Assembly (NCBI RefSeq): GCF_900129635.1
Contig: NZ_FSRB01000001.1
Coordinates: 2,643,501 to 2,707,500, forward strand
DNA from: Singulisphaera sp. GP187
Lineage (GTDB): Bacteria > Planctomycetota > Planctomycetia > Isosphaerales > Isosphaeraceae
Reading direction: 5' to 3'
DNA length: 64,000 nucleotides
The notes below the pieces were generated by a model. The model worked only from the letters and a program-made list of their open reading frames with translations, was not told the origin of the DNA and ran no database searches. Position 1 is the first letter of the stretch. Each line of letters begins with the position of its first letter. Shown here piece after piece: positions 28,239 to 38,775 of this stretch. The position numbers and the translations under genes are program-made.

Positions 28239-28779
28239 GTTCGCCGTGTCTCGAATCGGCCTCTTCCTCGAAAGCGAGGTCTGCAAACTTCGCCTGCGCA
28301 TTTAACCACCGCAATTTCCACAAGTAACGATCGGTCTTGCATGCGATGATGAGCCCGGCTTAGCCGACTTTTCGTTTTTGAGAGTCAATGAAGGAAACCA
28401 CCTCCACGGGCGACTCTGTCGTCACGTTACCGGGTTTTCCGCCCGGATCCATCAACCCCTTGCCATTGCTACTGTGCCAAAGGTATCAGCCCATGCGAAG
28501 GCCCAAAGACAGGGAGCTCACGCTCCCCGCTCGCCTTTCAGAGGCGAGCGAAATCCATTGCACCACCATCAGCGCCGTCCCTTGGTCGTAGGTATGCGCT
28601 CGCCACCGACTTCAGCCGAAAAAAACGTCTCCGAGAGACTCGCCTCGGGCTGGTGGATCTGCCCTCCTTACATCCATGTCGACATTATATTTGTCGAATT
28701 GCCTTTTCGAGGGCCACGGCGTGGGTTACGATTCCTGAGGTATTCGGTTGCACGAAGCAACGCACTGGGAGGCTCGAGG
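28239..28779. other. Gene-free stretch upstream of the HEAT-Hint pair
   Basis: The 541 bases show no supported gene. Two adjoining hairpins occur at 28512-28550. An AT-rich part near 28660-28700 (gacattatatttgtcg) is a plausible promoter area for the following gene. Confidence 0.4.
28512..28550. repeat. Two abutting hairpins
   Basis: GGGAGC-tcac-GCTCCC at 28512-28527 is directly followed by CGCTCGCCT-ttcag-AGGCGAGCG at 28528-28550. Both stems are perfect. They may be a terminator-like 3' structure or one copy of a dispersed palindromic element; this window contains no second copy. Confidence 0.5.
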
Positions 28780-30862
28780 ATGTTCCGTCTCTCCCTGGTT
28801 GGTTTATGCCTCTTGACGGCGCTGGGGGCCGATTCACCTGCCCGGGTCGATCTGAGTGCGTACGAAGCCGCGGCGGCGAAGGTCGGGCCTGGTGCCGATG
28901 CTCATGTGCGACTGGCGCTTTGGTGCGAGGCGCAAGGACTTCAGACCGAGCGCCTCAAGCACCTGGCGATCGCCGTCCAGATTCAGCCTGGCCATGCGAT
29001 TGCGCGCGGCCTACTCGCCCAGATGACCGACGAGGGGCGCTGGCGCAGGCCCGAGGACGTCGCGGCTCGCTATCGAGCGAGGGCCGCTGAGGAAGAATCC
29101 TTGAACCAATACCGCAGGCGACGCGATGCGCTTCCTGACACGGCCGAGGCCCACTGGCAACTCGCGGGATGGTGCGCGGAACAGGGGCTTGAGAGCGAGG
29201 CCGTCGTCCATCTGCTGGCCGTGGTCCGGATCGACCCCGCGCGGGAGGACGCCTGGAAGAAACTCGGCTATCGCAAGCAGAACGGCCGGTGGAAGTCGGT
29301 CGAGCAGGCCGCGTCGGAACGAGCCGATGCGGACGCCCAGCGCACGGCCGACCTCCACTGGCGGCCGCTCCTCCAGAAGTGGAAGAGCCGGCTCAGTCAG
29401 AACTCGAAGAAGGGGAAACCGACCGAGGTGGACGACGCGCTCCCGGATGTCACCGACCCTCGGGCAGTGCCGTCGATCTGGAAGGCGTTCGCCAACGGTG
29501 GTCCCGACGACCAGCAACGCGTGGTCGCCTTGCTTCGCCAGCTTGATTCGCCGACCGCCTCGCGGGCCCTCGCCACGCTGGCCCTCTTCGGAGCCTCGCC
29601 GGAGGTTCGTCGGCTGGCGGCCGAATCGCTCACGGGACGCGACCCCCGCGAGTTCGCCGACCTGCTGATCGCCGTGCTCCGCGACCCGGTCAAATACGAG
29701 GTCCGGCCGGTGGCCGGTCCGGGCTCGCCGGGCGAACTTTACATCCACGGCAAGCGGGCCAATACCCGCCGCTTCTACGCGGCCCCCCCATCGTTAGCGA
29801 CGCTCAGGCCCAGCGACGTCGTCGGCTTCGACAACAACGGTTTACCGGTCGCCAATCGCGCGGTGGGATCCAGCATGCTCCCCCTCTCCGCCATCGTCGA
29901 TCAGCGCCAGATGGGAACCTGGGACCTCACCGGTGCCTCTGAATTCTTCGGCAACAAGCTGGCGATGGGGGATGCCGGCCGGCGGATGGGCGCATCCATG
30001 GTCAAGAACCAGCGTGAGTCGAGCGCCATCGGGTCGTCAATTGCCGGAAGATCATCCGCCGGATTCGTGGCGGTCCCGCTGGTGGCTCAAATCCCGGTCG
30101 GCCAGCTCATGCTCCAGGCGGAGCAGCAGGCCGCACTCGCTCAACAGCGACTCCAAACCGACGTCGCCGAACTCGACGCATACAATAAGGACGTCAATCA
30201 GGTCAACGAACGAGCCACGTTCGTGCTCAAGGCTGCGGTGGGCGAAGATCTGGGGGCGAAGCAAGAAGACTGGCTAATGTGGTGGTCCGACCTGGCCAAG
30301 ACAACGTCCGCTCCCCCCCTGCCCGGTCGCGAGCGCGCCGGAACGGGAAGACTCACAGGCCGTCAGCACCGTGCGAGCGCGGATTCCTTCGTTCGCGGGA
30401 GGGACGCCGATCTGGACTCGATTGGGTCCTCGACCCGTCGAAGACCTCCGAATCGGCGACCAGGTCCTGACTCAGGACACCGTCACCGGCGCCCTCGGCT
30501 ATGCGCCAATCCAAACGATCCGCCCGGCGAGGCGTGAGCCGGTCTGGTCCGTCACGATCGACGACGAGATCCTGGTCGCGACCGACCTCGAACGGTTCTG
30601 GATCGCCGGCAAGGGCTGGGTCCAGGTCCACGAGCTGGGCGCCGGCGATACCGTCAGACTCCTGGGAGGCATCACCCGGGTCACCTCCGTCGTCGATGCG
30701 GGCGCCCGGACGGTGTACCACATCCAGGTGGACGAGAAGCGCGGGCTGTTCGTCGGCCGCCGCGGCATCATGGCCCACGATGTCCAGGTGGCCCAACCGG
30801 TCGCTTCCCCCTTCGACGCCTCGAAGGAGCAGGAGCCTTCCCGATCGGGTCGCGCAGGGTGA
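28780..30862 (+). CDS. Exported TPR/HEAT-like protein with C-terminal Hint domain, frameshifted (copy 1)
   Basis: Signal peptide MFRLSLVGLCLLTALGADS, then TPR-like helices with a repeated motif (HWQLAGWCAEQGLESEA, AWKKLGYRKQNGRW) and HEAT-like helices (DPRAVPSIWKAFANGG). A long linker follows, then a Hint (hedgehog/intein) domain: SFAGGTPIWTRLGPRPVEDL, RIGDQVLTQD, FWIAGKGW and ending RGIMAHD. The first frame would end at 30537. The Hint part is in the +1 frame, and dropping one C from the C7 run at 30313-30319 joins them into one reading frame. Hint residues are degenerate: Ser where Cys1 is expected, and Glu where the block B His is expected. A full paralogue follows. Confidence 0.7.
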
Positions 30863-30924
30863 GTCAGTGTGCGGGGGAGACTCGCCCGCCCAGGAGATTC
30901 CGTTCCGTCGCTGGAGGTTAAGTC

Positions 30925-32759
30925 ATGGTGTTCATGCTGCTTGTTGGTACAGCCCTCCTGGCGACCGGTCCCCAGGAACCCGTTCCGACTCCCGCATCCA
31001 CTTCCACCTCAAGCTCCGCCGACCCGGCTGTCCTGGCCGAGTACAACACTTTGAAAGCCGAGGCGCCCGACACCGCCGACGGGCATTGGAAGCTGGGCCT
31101 CTGGTGCGAACAGAAGGGCCTGAAGCCCGAAGCCGAGGTTGAGTTCCTGGCGGTCACCCAACTCGATCCCCGCCGTGAGCCGGCCTGGAAGAAACTGGGC
31201 TATCAGAAGGAAAAGGGGCGCTGGATGTCGGCCAAGCAGGCCGCGGAGGAGCGGGCCGAAGCCGAAGTCCAGCGCAAGGCCGACACGCACTGGCGAGGAC
31301 TTCTCGATAAGTGGAAGGGAGGGCTCGGGCAGAAAAGCAAGCGGGCCGAGGCGGAGAAGCTACTCGCCGGAGTGGACGACCCCCGAGCGATCCCGTCGAT
31401 CTGGAAAGTCTTCGCCAGAGGCGGCCCCGACGACCAGGAACGCGCGATCGACATGCTCGGCCATATCAAGGGGGAGCAGGCCTCAAGGGCCCTGGGCGGC
31501 CTGGCCGTCTTCGGCAAGACGGCCCTGGTGCGCCGGGCGGCCGTCGAAACCCTGGCCCTGCGCGATCCCGACGCCGTCCTCATGGCCTGGATCGGACTGC
31601 TCCGCCCCCCGGTCAAGTACGAGGTCCGGCAAGTGGCCGGTCCGGGCTCGCCGGGCGCCCTGCTGGTCGAAGGCGTGCGGTACAACGTCCGACGGTTCTA
31701 CGCGCCTCCCTCGCTCGACCAGACCCAGGACATGTTCATCGAACCGCAGATGCGCCGGATGGTCTTGCCGCTTCAGTTCAACTCGAACCCACCGGGACCT
31801 CCACCAGGCTCTCGAGTGGTTGGCTTCGTCAACAATACCAATCTCTTAATTTATGATGACTCGTGGGCGCTTCCGAAAGCTCCGAAGAATGGCCCCGACC
31901 CGACGGTCGCCTATCAGGGGGCCGAGCGTCTCCAACTTCAGGCACAGATCAACCGCGACTTCGAGTTCGACGAGGCGACGAAGATGGCCGTCGGGGCCCA
32001 GATGCAGCTCGAACGCGACGTCAACGCCGTCGAGGCGGCCAACGCGACGATCCGGGAGACGAACGCGCGAGTGTCCGAAGCGCTGCACCGCGTCGCCGGT
32101 AAGGACTTCGGCGAAGACCGCGAGGCCTGGTTGAAGTGGTACATGGAGCGGCGTGGATACGCCTACGTCCCCCCCGCCGAACAGCGCAAGGGGACCGTCG
32201 ACGTCCAGGTGCCCCTCCCCTACGTTCCCCAAAGCGGCCCCGCGATCGTCACCGGGGGCGGGGGCGGCGGCGGCGGCGGCGGCGGGAGCGGCTGGTGCCT
32301 GATCTGGGAGCACGAAAAGGGGAAGCCGCCGAAAACAGGATCCTGCTTCGCCGCGGGCACCCCCATTTTGACCCCCGACGGCCCGCGCACCATCGAGTCG
32401 CTACGCCCCGGCGATCGAGTCCTGACCGGCGCGGGATCGCGCGATTCGGAACACGTTGGCTCGATCCTTTCCAGACATCAGTCCGACTCCCCCGGACCTT
32501 GCGACTTCGGGTGAACGAGGAGGCCATCGTTACGACCCACGGCCACCCATTCTGGAAGTGCGGGACCGGATGGACCCGTGCCGGAGACCTCGAGCCCCGC
32601 GATCAAGTCCTCACCGTGAACGGCCCAGCCACCGTCCAATCGATCGAGGAACAGGACGGGGGATCGGTCTGGAACCTGCGCCTGACCGACGGCTCCAGTT
32701 ACTTCGCGGGCCGACTCGGTGCGCTCGTACACGATGCCAGCCCGGTTGCGGCTCCCTGA
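30925..32759 (+). CDS. Exported TPR/HEAT-like protein with C-terminal Hint domain, frameshifted (copy 2)
   Basis: Tandem paralogue of the preceding gene, 62 bases downstream, with GGAGG before its ATG. It shares the signal peptide, HWKLGLWCEQKGLKPEA, AWKKLGYQKEKGRW and DPRAIPSIWKVFARGG segments, followed by a run of about ten Gly. The Hint domain starts SCFAAGTPILTPDGPR with an intact Cys1, then SLRPGDRVLTG. After 32493 it continues in the -1 frame as RTLRLRVNEEAIVTTHGHPFW, GTGWTRAGDLEP and GALVHD. Adding one C to the C5 run at 32489-32493 restores a single frame. Block B (TTHGH) is intact, so this copy could be autoproteolytic if the full product is made. Confidence 0.7.
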
Positions 32760-32888
32760 AAAGTGTCCTTCCGGCAAGTCTGCCTGAATCATTCTGGCTG
32801 ATTTGCTAGGGTGGCGATCCTCGTCTGGGAAGATCGCGATGGGCGCAATCGAACGTGGACCGTTGCCGGCCGAGGACACGCCCGAGCT

Positions 32889-34754
32889 TCAATGGTCCGA
32901 CGCCAGCGGGTCAGACAGCGGCGCTGCCGGGCGCGGTCGGAGGTCGAGGTCGAGCGCCGGCTCTGCATCGGGGAGCCAGGTCGCGGGCTTGCGGGCGGGG
33001 CGCGGGAAGGGTCCCCCGCCGGACGCCGGGCCGTCGAAGCGGCCGAGGCAGCGGTTGAACGTCTTCAGCGTCGCCTGCAGCAAGCCGAACGCGATCAGGC
33101 CGTAAGCGACGATCCAGAGGACGAGCCAGACTGAGTGCCTCCCGATCTCGTGGCCCGGCCCGGCATTGCCGCCGAACATGGCGCTGGAGAAGCCGACGCC
33201 CCAGAACGGGCTGGCCGAGGCGAGGCCAGGACCGGCCCCGTTGGGGCCGTTGCTGAAGAAGATCATCCCGACCGGGACAGCCGCGATCAGCACGACGAGG
33301 TAGAGCCCGGCGGTCAGGCCGATGGCCCGGTCCATCCGGGGCAGCCAGGTGGCCAGGGCCAAGCCCAGGCTCGTGATCGCGGCGCCGTAGGCGACGACCA
33401 GGCCGCCGATCAGCACCGGGCCGAGGGCGAACCCGGTGTGCGCCGCCATCGCCGCGGCGATGAGCACCGGCAACACCGTCAGCGGTGGTACGCCGCGGAA
33501 GGCGCCCCACCACTTGCCCAGGACGATCGACCGGGTCGATAGCGGGGTGGCCAGCAGCACGTCGAGGCTGCCGCGCTGGCGTTCCTCGGCCAGGCTCGTC
33601 ACGGCCGAGATGCTCAGGAGCAGCAGCCCGGCGGACACATGCACGCCGCTGATCACCCCGCCAATGCCGGGGGCACCCGGCAAGGCGCGGTTGAGCGCCT
33701 CGACGATCACCCAGAGGCTGAACCCACCCGAGAGTACGCCGAAGAGGCCCCAGACGGCGACTGACCAGCGCGACGGCCGCCGCCGATACCACTCGCGCCA
33801 GAGCACCGGGTTGCCGTCGAGTGACGGCGAGGGCAGCAGGCGGGCGAGCCGGGCGAACGGGCCTCGGCGGGCGCCAGCCGGGTGGTCCGCCCGGCGCGTT
33901 GCCTCCCCTCGGCCGGCCTGCCGGATGACCACCGCCCGGATCCGCCAGGTCGCCGCGGCGGCCAGCAGCGCCGAGGTCAGGAGCCCGAACGCGCAGAACC
34001 GAGCCTGCGCCCCCAGCCCCATCGGTCCCAGCCCCGGCAGGCCACCGGCACTCAGCGGGGAGAGCGCGAGGAAGACGGGGTTGTAGGGCACCAGGGCCAG
34101 GGAGCCCGGCAGCCAGACCGGCCGGGCCCACCAGGGCAGCATCCGGACCAGGCCCGCCCAGATCGGCGCCGACAGCAGCCAGAAGATGCCGAAGGCGTAG
34201 GTCGCCAGCAGCACCTCGTGCGTCTTCCTACCCCAGACCGACAGCGTCAGCGCCAGCGTGCAGCCGAAGACGCCGCAGGCCAGGCAGACCAGGATCGCAC
34301 CGGTCGGCATCGCCGGGTCGACGCCGCCGAAGAGCGTCGCCAGCGCCAGCACCGGGGCGGCGCAGGCGATCAGGCCGAGCACCGGCACCAGCCGCACCGC
34401 CAGCTTGCCCAGCACGATCTCGGCGTCGGTCAGGTCGGTCGAGAACAGCAGGATCAGATTTCCCCGGTCCTTGTCCAGGCAGATCGCCCCGGCCGCCGCC
34501 GCCGGTGCCGCCAGGCCGACCAGCCCGAGCAAGATCAGCGTCGTCACGGCGTAGAACCCCCGGCCGATCTCGGCAAGCTGCCGGACCGACAGCTCCCCCG
34601 TCCCGTCGTGGCGCCCCAGCCAGACGCCCGATAGGCCGAGCAAGAGGAGCAGGACCAGCAACGACCGCAGGGCATAGCCCTGCCAGCGCCGCGAGGCCGT
34701 CAGCCATTCATACGCGAAGACCGGGCCCAACCCCGGCCAGCTACGCGTCGCCAT
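32889..34754 (-). CDS. ABC-2-type transporter permease
   Basis: Integral membrane protein of 621 residues with about twelve hydrophobic helices in two halves (LRSLLVLLLLLGLSGVW, VGLAAPAAAAGAICLDKD..., later SVAVWGLFGVLSGGFSLWVI). The halves share the ABC-2/GldF-like hallmark: AGAICLDKDRGNLILLFSTD and TSLAEERQRGSLDVLLATPL. The second matches the usual EEKERGTLELLLxTP segment. ATG at 34754 follows GGGAGG. No ATPase gene is adjacent. The coding DNA is markedly GC-richer than its neighbours. Confidence 0.8.
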   Translation of the reverse strand: MATRSWPGLGPVFAYEWLTASRRWQGYALRSLLVLLLLLGLSGVWLGRHDGTGELSVRQLAEIGRGFYAVTTLILLGLVGLAAPAAAAGAICLDKDRGNLILLFSTDLTDAEIVLGKLAVRLVPVLGLIACAAPVLALATLFGGVDPAMPTGAILVCLACGVFGCTLALTLSVWGRKTHEVLLATYAFGIFWLLSAPIWAGLVRMLPWWARPVWLPGSLALVPYNPVFLALSPLSAGGLPGLGPMGLGAQARFCAFGLLTSALLAAAATWRIRAVVIRQAGRGEATRRADHPAGARRGPFARLARLLPSPSLDGNPVLWREWYRRRPSRWSVAVWGLFGVLSGGFSLWVIVEALNRALPGAPGIGGVISGVHVSAGLLLLSISAVTSLAEERQRGSLDVLLATPLSTRSIVLGKWWGAFRGVPPLTVLPVLIAAAMAAHTGFALGPVLIGGLVVAYGAAITSLGLALATWLPRMDRAIGLTAGLYLVVLIAAVPVGMIFFSNGPNGAGPGLASASPFWGVGFSSAMFGGNAGPGHEIGRHSVWLVLWIVAYGLIAFGLLQATLKTFNRCLGRFDGPASGGGPFPRPARKPATWLPDAEPALDLDLRPRPAAPLSDPLASDH

Positions 34755-35771
34755 CGGGTTGGCCTCCCGCATCCACGGAGCAAGGGTCTACGAACCGCTT
34801 CGGATGCCGGGCCGTGATCTCGACCGGGCCCGGAGTCAATCCGGACTCACTTTACATCGCAAAGCTTGCCGGGGGCAAGAGCCTTCCGGTACCGGGATGC
34901 CCGCCCCGCCTCGGTCAGCTCAGCTCGTGAGTCCTGCGACCGGGTTACGGCGTCGGCCGCCCATGAGGAGGTTGCACTGGCGCGGTTCCCTACGCGACGA
35001 CTAGCCCACCGCCAAAGTTACCGACTGTCAACGTAACTCAGCCCCTTCTATTCTCGCCCAGCATTCATCGAGCGCCACCGAGAATCGGTCAACGCCCGCC
35101 GTCCAACTCCCCAGCCTGGCACCGGATGGATCACTTTTTACACGCCTGCCGGAAGGACACGCCCGGTAGAGGTTCCCTGAAATCCCGAAACGCGGCCGGC
35201 GCATCCGATCCTGTTAATCGCAAATCACTTATAAGCCCATGACCTGTTCAAATATAATTCATGACAAATCGGCAATACAACACTTTCGCTCGGAATGCAA
35301 AGCCATTAAAAATCTCGAATCTGACAACATGACGATTTTTTGTGTTACCACGAGCTGAACCAAGACCGCGTCTCGGGCAAGCTCGATGCCAGCCCCAATC
35401 CGAGTTAGGGACAGACCTCCGACTCTCAGTACACGACCAACCGGCCACATACGTCAGGCCGGACGCGGCGGAATAATCAACCACGCCCAAAGGACGTGGT
35501 ATTAGGAAGGCCCCCCCGAGGGGGCCGTCTACGTGAGGTAGCCCCCGTTGGGGGCGTGGATGTTAGAATCGCATTACACTGCTCACGGTCCCGCTCGTGT
35601 CAACCGTAGCCCCTCGCTCGGAGTCTTTCAGACCGATCCCGAGGGTGACTTACGGAATGCGTAAGAATGCACGCCGGATCGCTCGAAGCTCTTCGGGTCG
35701 CACGGCCAGAGGCCGTGGATTTGGAACATATTAACGAGCTGCGCGATCGATCGGTAACGTATCGACTCAGT
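34755..35771. other. Long gene-free stretch
   Basis: About 1 kb without a credible gene. The part from 35220 to 35340 is AT-rich (aaatataattcatg, attttttgtgtt). Short open frames exist on the minus strand there but have no ribosome site and odd composition. Three hairpins cluster at 35481-35555. Possible content: promoter of a distant transcript, a small RNA, or decayed sequence; I cannot decide. Confidence 0.4.
35481..35555. repeat. Cluster of three small hairpins
   Basis: CCACG/CGTGG (35481-35499) is followed by GGCCCCC/GGGGGCC (35509-35526) and GCCCCC/GGGGGC (35541-35555). Loops are 3-9 bases. No T-run follows on either strand. It lies about 220 bases beyond the cysE stop. Confidence 0.5.
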
Positions 35772-36731
35772 TTAGATCTGGTAGTCGAGCGCGGTGAAGT
35801 GATCGTTGTTCGCGTCATCCGAAGCTCCTCGATAGCGGAGTCGAGGATTCTCGATCGTCACCGTGGTGTAGGGAGCGACGCTCCGGGTGATCCAGGCCGA
35901 CGAGCCGACGACGGAGTGGTGGCCGATGACGGTCTTGCCGCCAAGGATGGTGGCATTGGCATAGATCACCACCTCATCCTCGATCGTCGGATGGCGTTTG
36001 TGGTCGCGGAGAATATTGCCATTCTCGTCGCGCGGGAAGCTGAGGGCACCGAGGGTCACACCCTGGTAGACCTTGACCCCCTCGCCGATGTTTGTCGTCT
36101 CGCCGATGACGACGCCGGTGCCGTGGTCGATGAAGAAACGGGCGCCGATCGTGGCGCCGGGGTGGATGTCGATTCCCGTCTTACTGTGCGCGTACTCGGT
36201 CATCATGCGGGGGATCAAGGGGACCCCGAGTTTGAACAGCTCGTGGGCGATCCGGAAGACGGTGACGGCGGAGACGCCCGGATAGCAGAAGAGGATCTCG
36301 TCGAGATTCTTGGCGGCCGGATCGCCCTCGAAGGCCGCGTGGACGTCATCGGCCAACATCTTCCTGAGCCCCGGAATGGCATCCAGGAGTCGGATCGCGA
36401 TCGCCTGCGCCTCGGCCTCGAAGTCGACCTCGAGATCCCTCGCCTTGCAGTCATGCCGTAAAGCACGCGTGATCTGCTGGGTCAAGCGGTCGTGAAGACT
36501 GTCGATCAGGTCGCCGACATGGTAGCCGACATTGCCAAGGTGGAGGTTTTGCCGGCGACCATAACCGGGATAGAGGATCTCGCGAATGTCGGCCAAGATT
36601 TCGACGATTTCGCGGTAGCTCGGCAGCGGAGAGTGGCCCAGGTGGTTAATCCCGCCACACTCTTCGTAGGTATCGACGATCCGCTCCGTCAGTGCGGGGA
36701 GTGATTCCTTCAAGCGAATGTCGGTGGCCAT
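35772..36731 (-). CDS. cysE: Serine O-acetyltransferase, long form
   Basis: Acetylates serine with acetyl-CoA, the entry to cysteine synthesis. The 319-residue protein has an extended helical N-domain (1-150) and a left-handed beta-helix with hexapeptide repeats and the SAT active site: [25 protein letters not shown] and [23 protein letters not shown]. The catalytic DHGTG-His region is complete. ATG at 36731 is favoured because GGGAGAG lies upstream; a further ATG at 36782 has no ribosome site. No cysK is present in the window. Confidence 0.92.
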   Translation of the reverse strand: MATDIRLKESLPALTERIVDTYEECGGINHLGHSPLPSYREIVEILADIREILYPGYGRRQNLHLGNVGYHVGDLIDSLHDRLTQQITRALRHDCKARDLEVDFEAEAQAIAIRLLDAIPGLRKMLADDVHAAFEGDPAAKNLDEILFCYPGVSAVTVFRIAHELFKLGVPLIPRMMTEYAHSKTGIDIHPGATIGARFFIDHGTGVVIGETTNIGEGVKVYQGVTLGALSFPRDENGNILRDHKRHPTIEDEVVIYANATILGGKTVIGHHSVVGSSAWITRSVAPYTTVTIENPRLRYRGASDDANNDHFTALDYQI

Positions 36732-37008
36732 CCTCTTTATCTCTCCCGGCACTCTGACCGCGTCGAGAAAATCTCTATCCATCAGGAAGTTAGGCCATTG
36801 TAGACAGGACAGGCAGTGGAATCAATCATGGCAAGAGTCCTTAGCTTATCGGTTGCGCCGGGGAATCCGGCCCAACCAAATCGGCCGATCTCGATTCTTC
36901 GCCGCCGAGAGGCGACAATCGTGACCGCGTCGATTGGGAACCGTTCGGGCGTCCTGACCTTGCACCAACGCCTGCGCGACATCGCATCCACCTGACGAGT
37001 TGGCCCTC

Positions 37009-38082
37009 ATGGCACGCGCCGCGACTGAATCGCCCCGCCTCGACCCCACGCCGATTTTCGAGCTCTTTCGAGGGAACCACGCGACCGAGCTCCTGACGGC
37101 CGCCGTCGCGCATCTCGGTCTCTTTGACCACCTTGCGTGTGGCCCGCTCAGTCTGGGCGCCTTGGGCACGGCGACGGGGCTCGCCGAGCGGCCCGTCACC
37201 GTGCTCGTGACCGCGCTCCGAGCCTTCGGGCTCCTGGATCGGAATGCCGACGGGCAACTTGACTTGTCCGAATTAGCGCGGGCCCACCTGATCCCCGGTG
37301 GCGAATTCGACGTCAGCGGCTACATCGGCCTGGCCGCCGAGAGCCCGGGTGTGCTTGAGATGGTCGAGCGGCTCCGAACGAACCGGCCGGCCGGAGACGC
37401 GGCCGATGCGCCCGGGGCGGCGTTCATTTATCGCGAGGGGATCGAATCGGCGATGGAGCGCGAGGCGTCGGCCCGGCACCTCACGCTCGCGCTGGCGGGC
37501 CGCGCCAAGAACGTAGCGCCGGTGCTGGCCGACCGGTTCTCCCTGGCGGCGGGGCATACTTTGCTCGATATCGGCGGCGGCACCGGGATCTACAGCATCG
37601 CCTGGCTCCAGCGTCATCCTTCACTTCGCGCGATCGTCTGGGACCGGCCCGAGGTGCTCAAGGTCGCCCAGGAGATGGCCGAGTCGCACGGCGTGGCCGA
37701 TCGTCTCGAATGCCGCGCGGGGGATATGTTTCGCGATCCGGTTCCCGACGGGGTCGACGTCATCCTGCTCTCGAACATCCTCCACGACTGGGACGTCGCC
37801 GAATGCCGCACCCTGATCGGGCGCTGCGCTTCGGCCCTTCCCGCGGGCGGCCAGCTCTTGATTCACGACGTCTTTCTCAATGACTCCCTCGACGGCCCGT
37901 TGCCGATCGCTCTCTATTCGGCGGCCCTCTTCCGCCTGACCGAAGGGCGCGCCTACAGCGCCGCGGAATATCGGGGCTGGCTGGTCGAAGCCGGCCTCGA
38001 GCCCGGAGCGATCACGCCGACGCTCGTCCATTGCGGGGTCTTACCCGGTCTCAAACCCGGCACGACCGGTCAAACCCTCTAG
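37009..38082 (+). CDS. O-methyltransferase of the plant/antibiotic family 2 type
   Basis: SAM-dependent enzyme, 357 residues. It has an N-terminal winged-helix dimerisation domain (FELFRGNHATELLTAAVAH, LSLGALGTATGLAERPV) and a C-terminal catalytic domain: LLDIGGGTGIYSIAWLQRH (motif I), AIVWDRPEVL, ECRAGDMF and LSNILHDWDVAECRTLIGR (the HDW catalytic His). This arrangement is typical for enzymes methylating hydroxyls on aromatic or polyketide substrates. It is a stand-alone gene 130 bases before efp; substrate unknown. Confidence 0.88.
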   Translation: MARAATESPRLDPTPIFELFRGNHATELLTAAVAHLGLFDHLACGPLSLGALGTATGLAERPVTVLVTALRAFGLLDRNADGQLDLSELARAHLIPGGEFDVSGYIGLAAESPGVLEMVERLRTNRPAGDAADAPGAAFIYREGIESAMEREASARHLTLALAGRAKNVAPVLADRFSLAAGHTLLDIGGGTGIYSIAWLQRHPSLRAIVWDRPEVLKVAQEMAESHGVADRLECRAGDMFRDPVPDGVDVILLSNILHDWDVAECRTLIGRCASALPAGGQLLIHDVFLNDSLDGPLPIALYSAALFRLTEGRAYSAAEYRGWLVEAGLEPGAITPTLVHCGVLPGLKPGTTGQTL

Positions 38083-38211
38083 CCAGATCGCTGGCCTTTC
38101 GGTACTGTCAAAAGCATTACCAGAGTCGAGCCAGCACGTTGCGCTCGCTCTGTCCGCTTATTTTGAGTGGCTCATTTCGGGTCTTTCTCTCCGGGGGCAA
38201 CGCACAACGCC

Positions 38212-38775
38212 ATGATGATCAAGGCCACTGACATCCGTAGGGGGATGGTGATCACGATCGAAGGAACCAACTTCGTCGTGGTCGACTTCGCCCACCATAC
38301 CCCCGGCAACCTTCGCGCCATGGTCCAGACGAAGCTCCGCAACATGAATAGCGGCGCCTTGATCGACAAACGGCTTCGGTCGGTCGACCAGATCGAAGTC
38401 CCGTACGTCGAGACCAAGCAATTTGAGTATCTCTACTCGTCGGGGGACGAGCACGTCTTCATGGAATCGGAGACGTTCGACCAGTTGAGCTTCCCGCCCG
38501 AGATCCTCGGCACGGCGATGCAGTACATCTTGCCCAACAGCAAGGTGCAGGTCATGTACGTCGACGATAAGCCGGTCTCCGTCGAGGTCCCGGCCTCGAT
38601 CGACCTGACCGTGACCGATACGCCGCCGTCGCTCAAGGGCGCCACCGCCACCAACCAGTACAAAGAGGCGATCCTCGAGAACGGCCTGAAAGTCCAGGTT
38701 CCCCCGTTCATCGGTCCCGGTGAAAAGATCCGGATCGACACGCGGACCGGCGAATACGTCGAGCGCGTTAAGTAA
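38212..38775 (+). CDS. efp: Elongation factor P
   Basis: Relieves ribosome stalling at polyproline stretches. 187 residues with the three-domain EF-P layout (KOW-like, then OB: YVDDKPVSVEVPASIDLTV, ending PGEKIRIDTRTGEYVERVK). The tip loop is HHTPGNLRAMVQTK. At the site of the modified Lys34 of E. coli stands Asn33, as in the TPGNLR subgroup that also includes YeiP-like factors. Thus the EpmA/EpmB lysine modification could not occur at this site. ATG at 38212 taken from EF-P alignment; an upstream extension to 38167 is unlikely. Confidence 0.93.
   Translation: MMIKATDIRRGMVITIEGTNFVVVDFAHHTPGNLRAMVQTKLRNMNSGALIDKRLRSVDQIEVPYVETKQFEYLYSSGDEHVFMESETFDQLSFPPEILGTAMQYILPNSKVQVMYVDDKPVSVEVPASIDLTVTDTPPSLKGATATNQYKEAILENGLKVQVPPFIGPGEKIRIDTRTGEYVERVK

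Noticed and set aside
32270-32300. G-rich repeat in copy 2 of the HEAT-Hint pair
   Set aside because: It encodes a poly-glycine linker before the Hint domain; a simple low-complexity tract rather than a separate repeat element.
32911-34131. 406-residue minus-strand frame
   Set aside because: Overlaps the ABC-2 permease in another frame of the same strand; extremely Arg/Pro/Gly-rich, no hydrophobic helices.
35248-35490. 80-residue minus-strand frame in the AT-rich gap
   Set aside because: No ribosome site, a composition unlike the genome's proteins and no recognisable motif.
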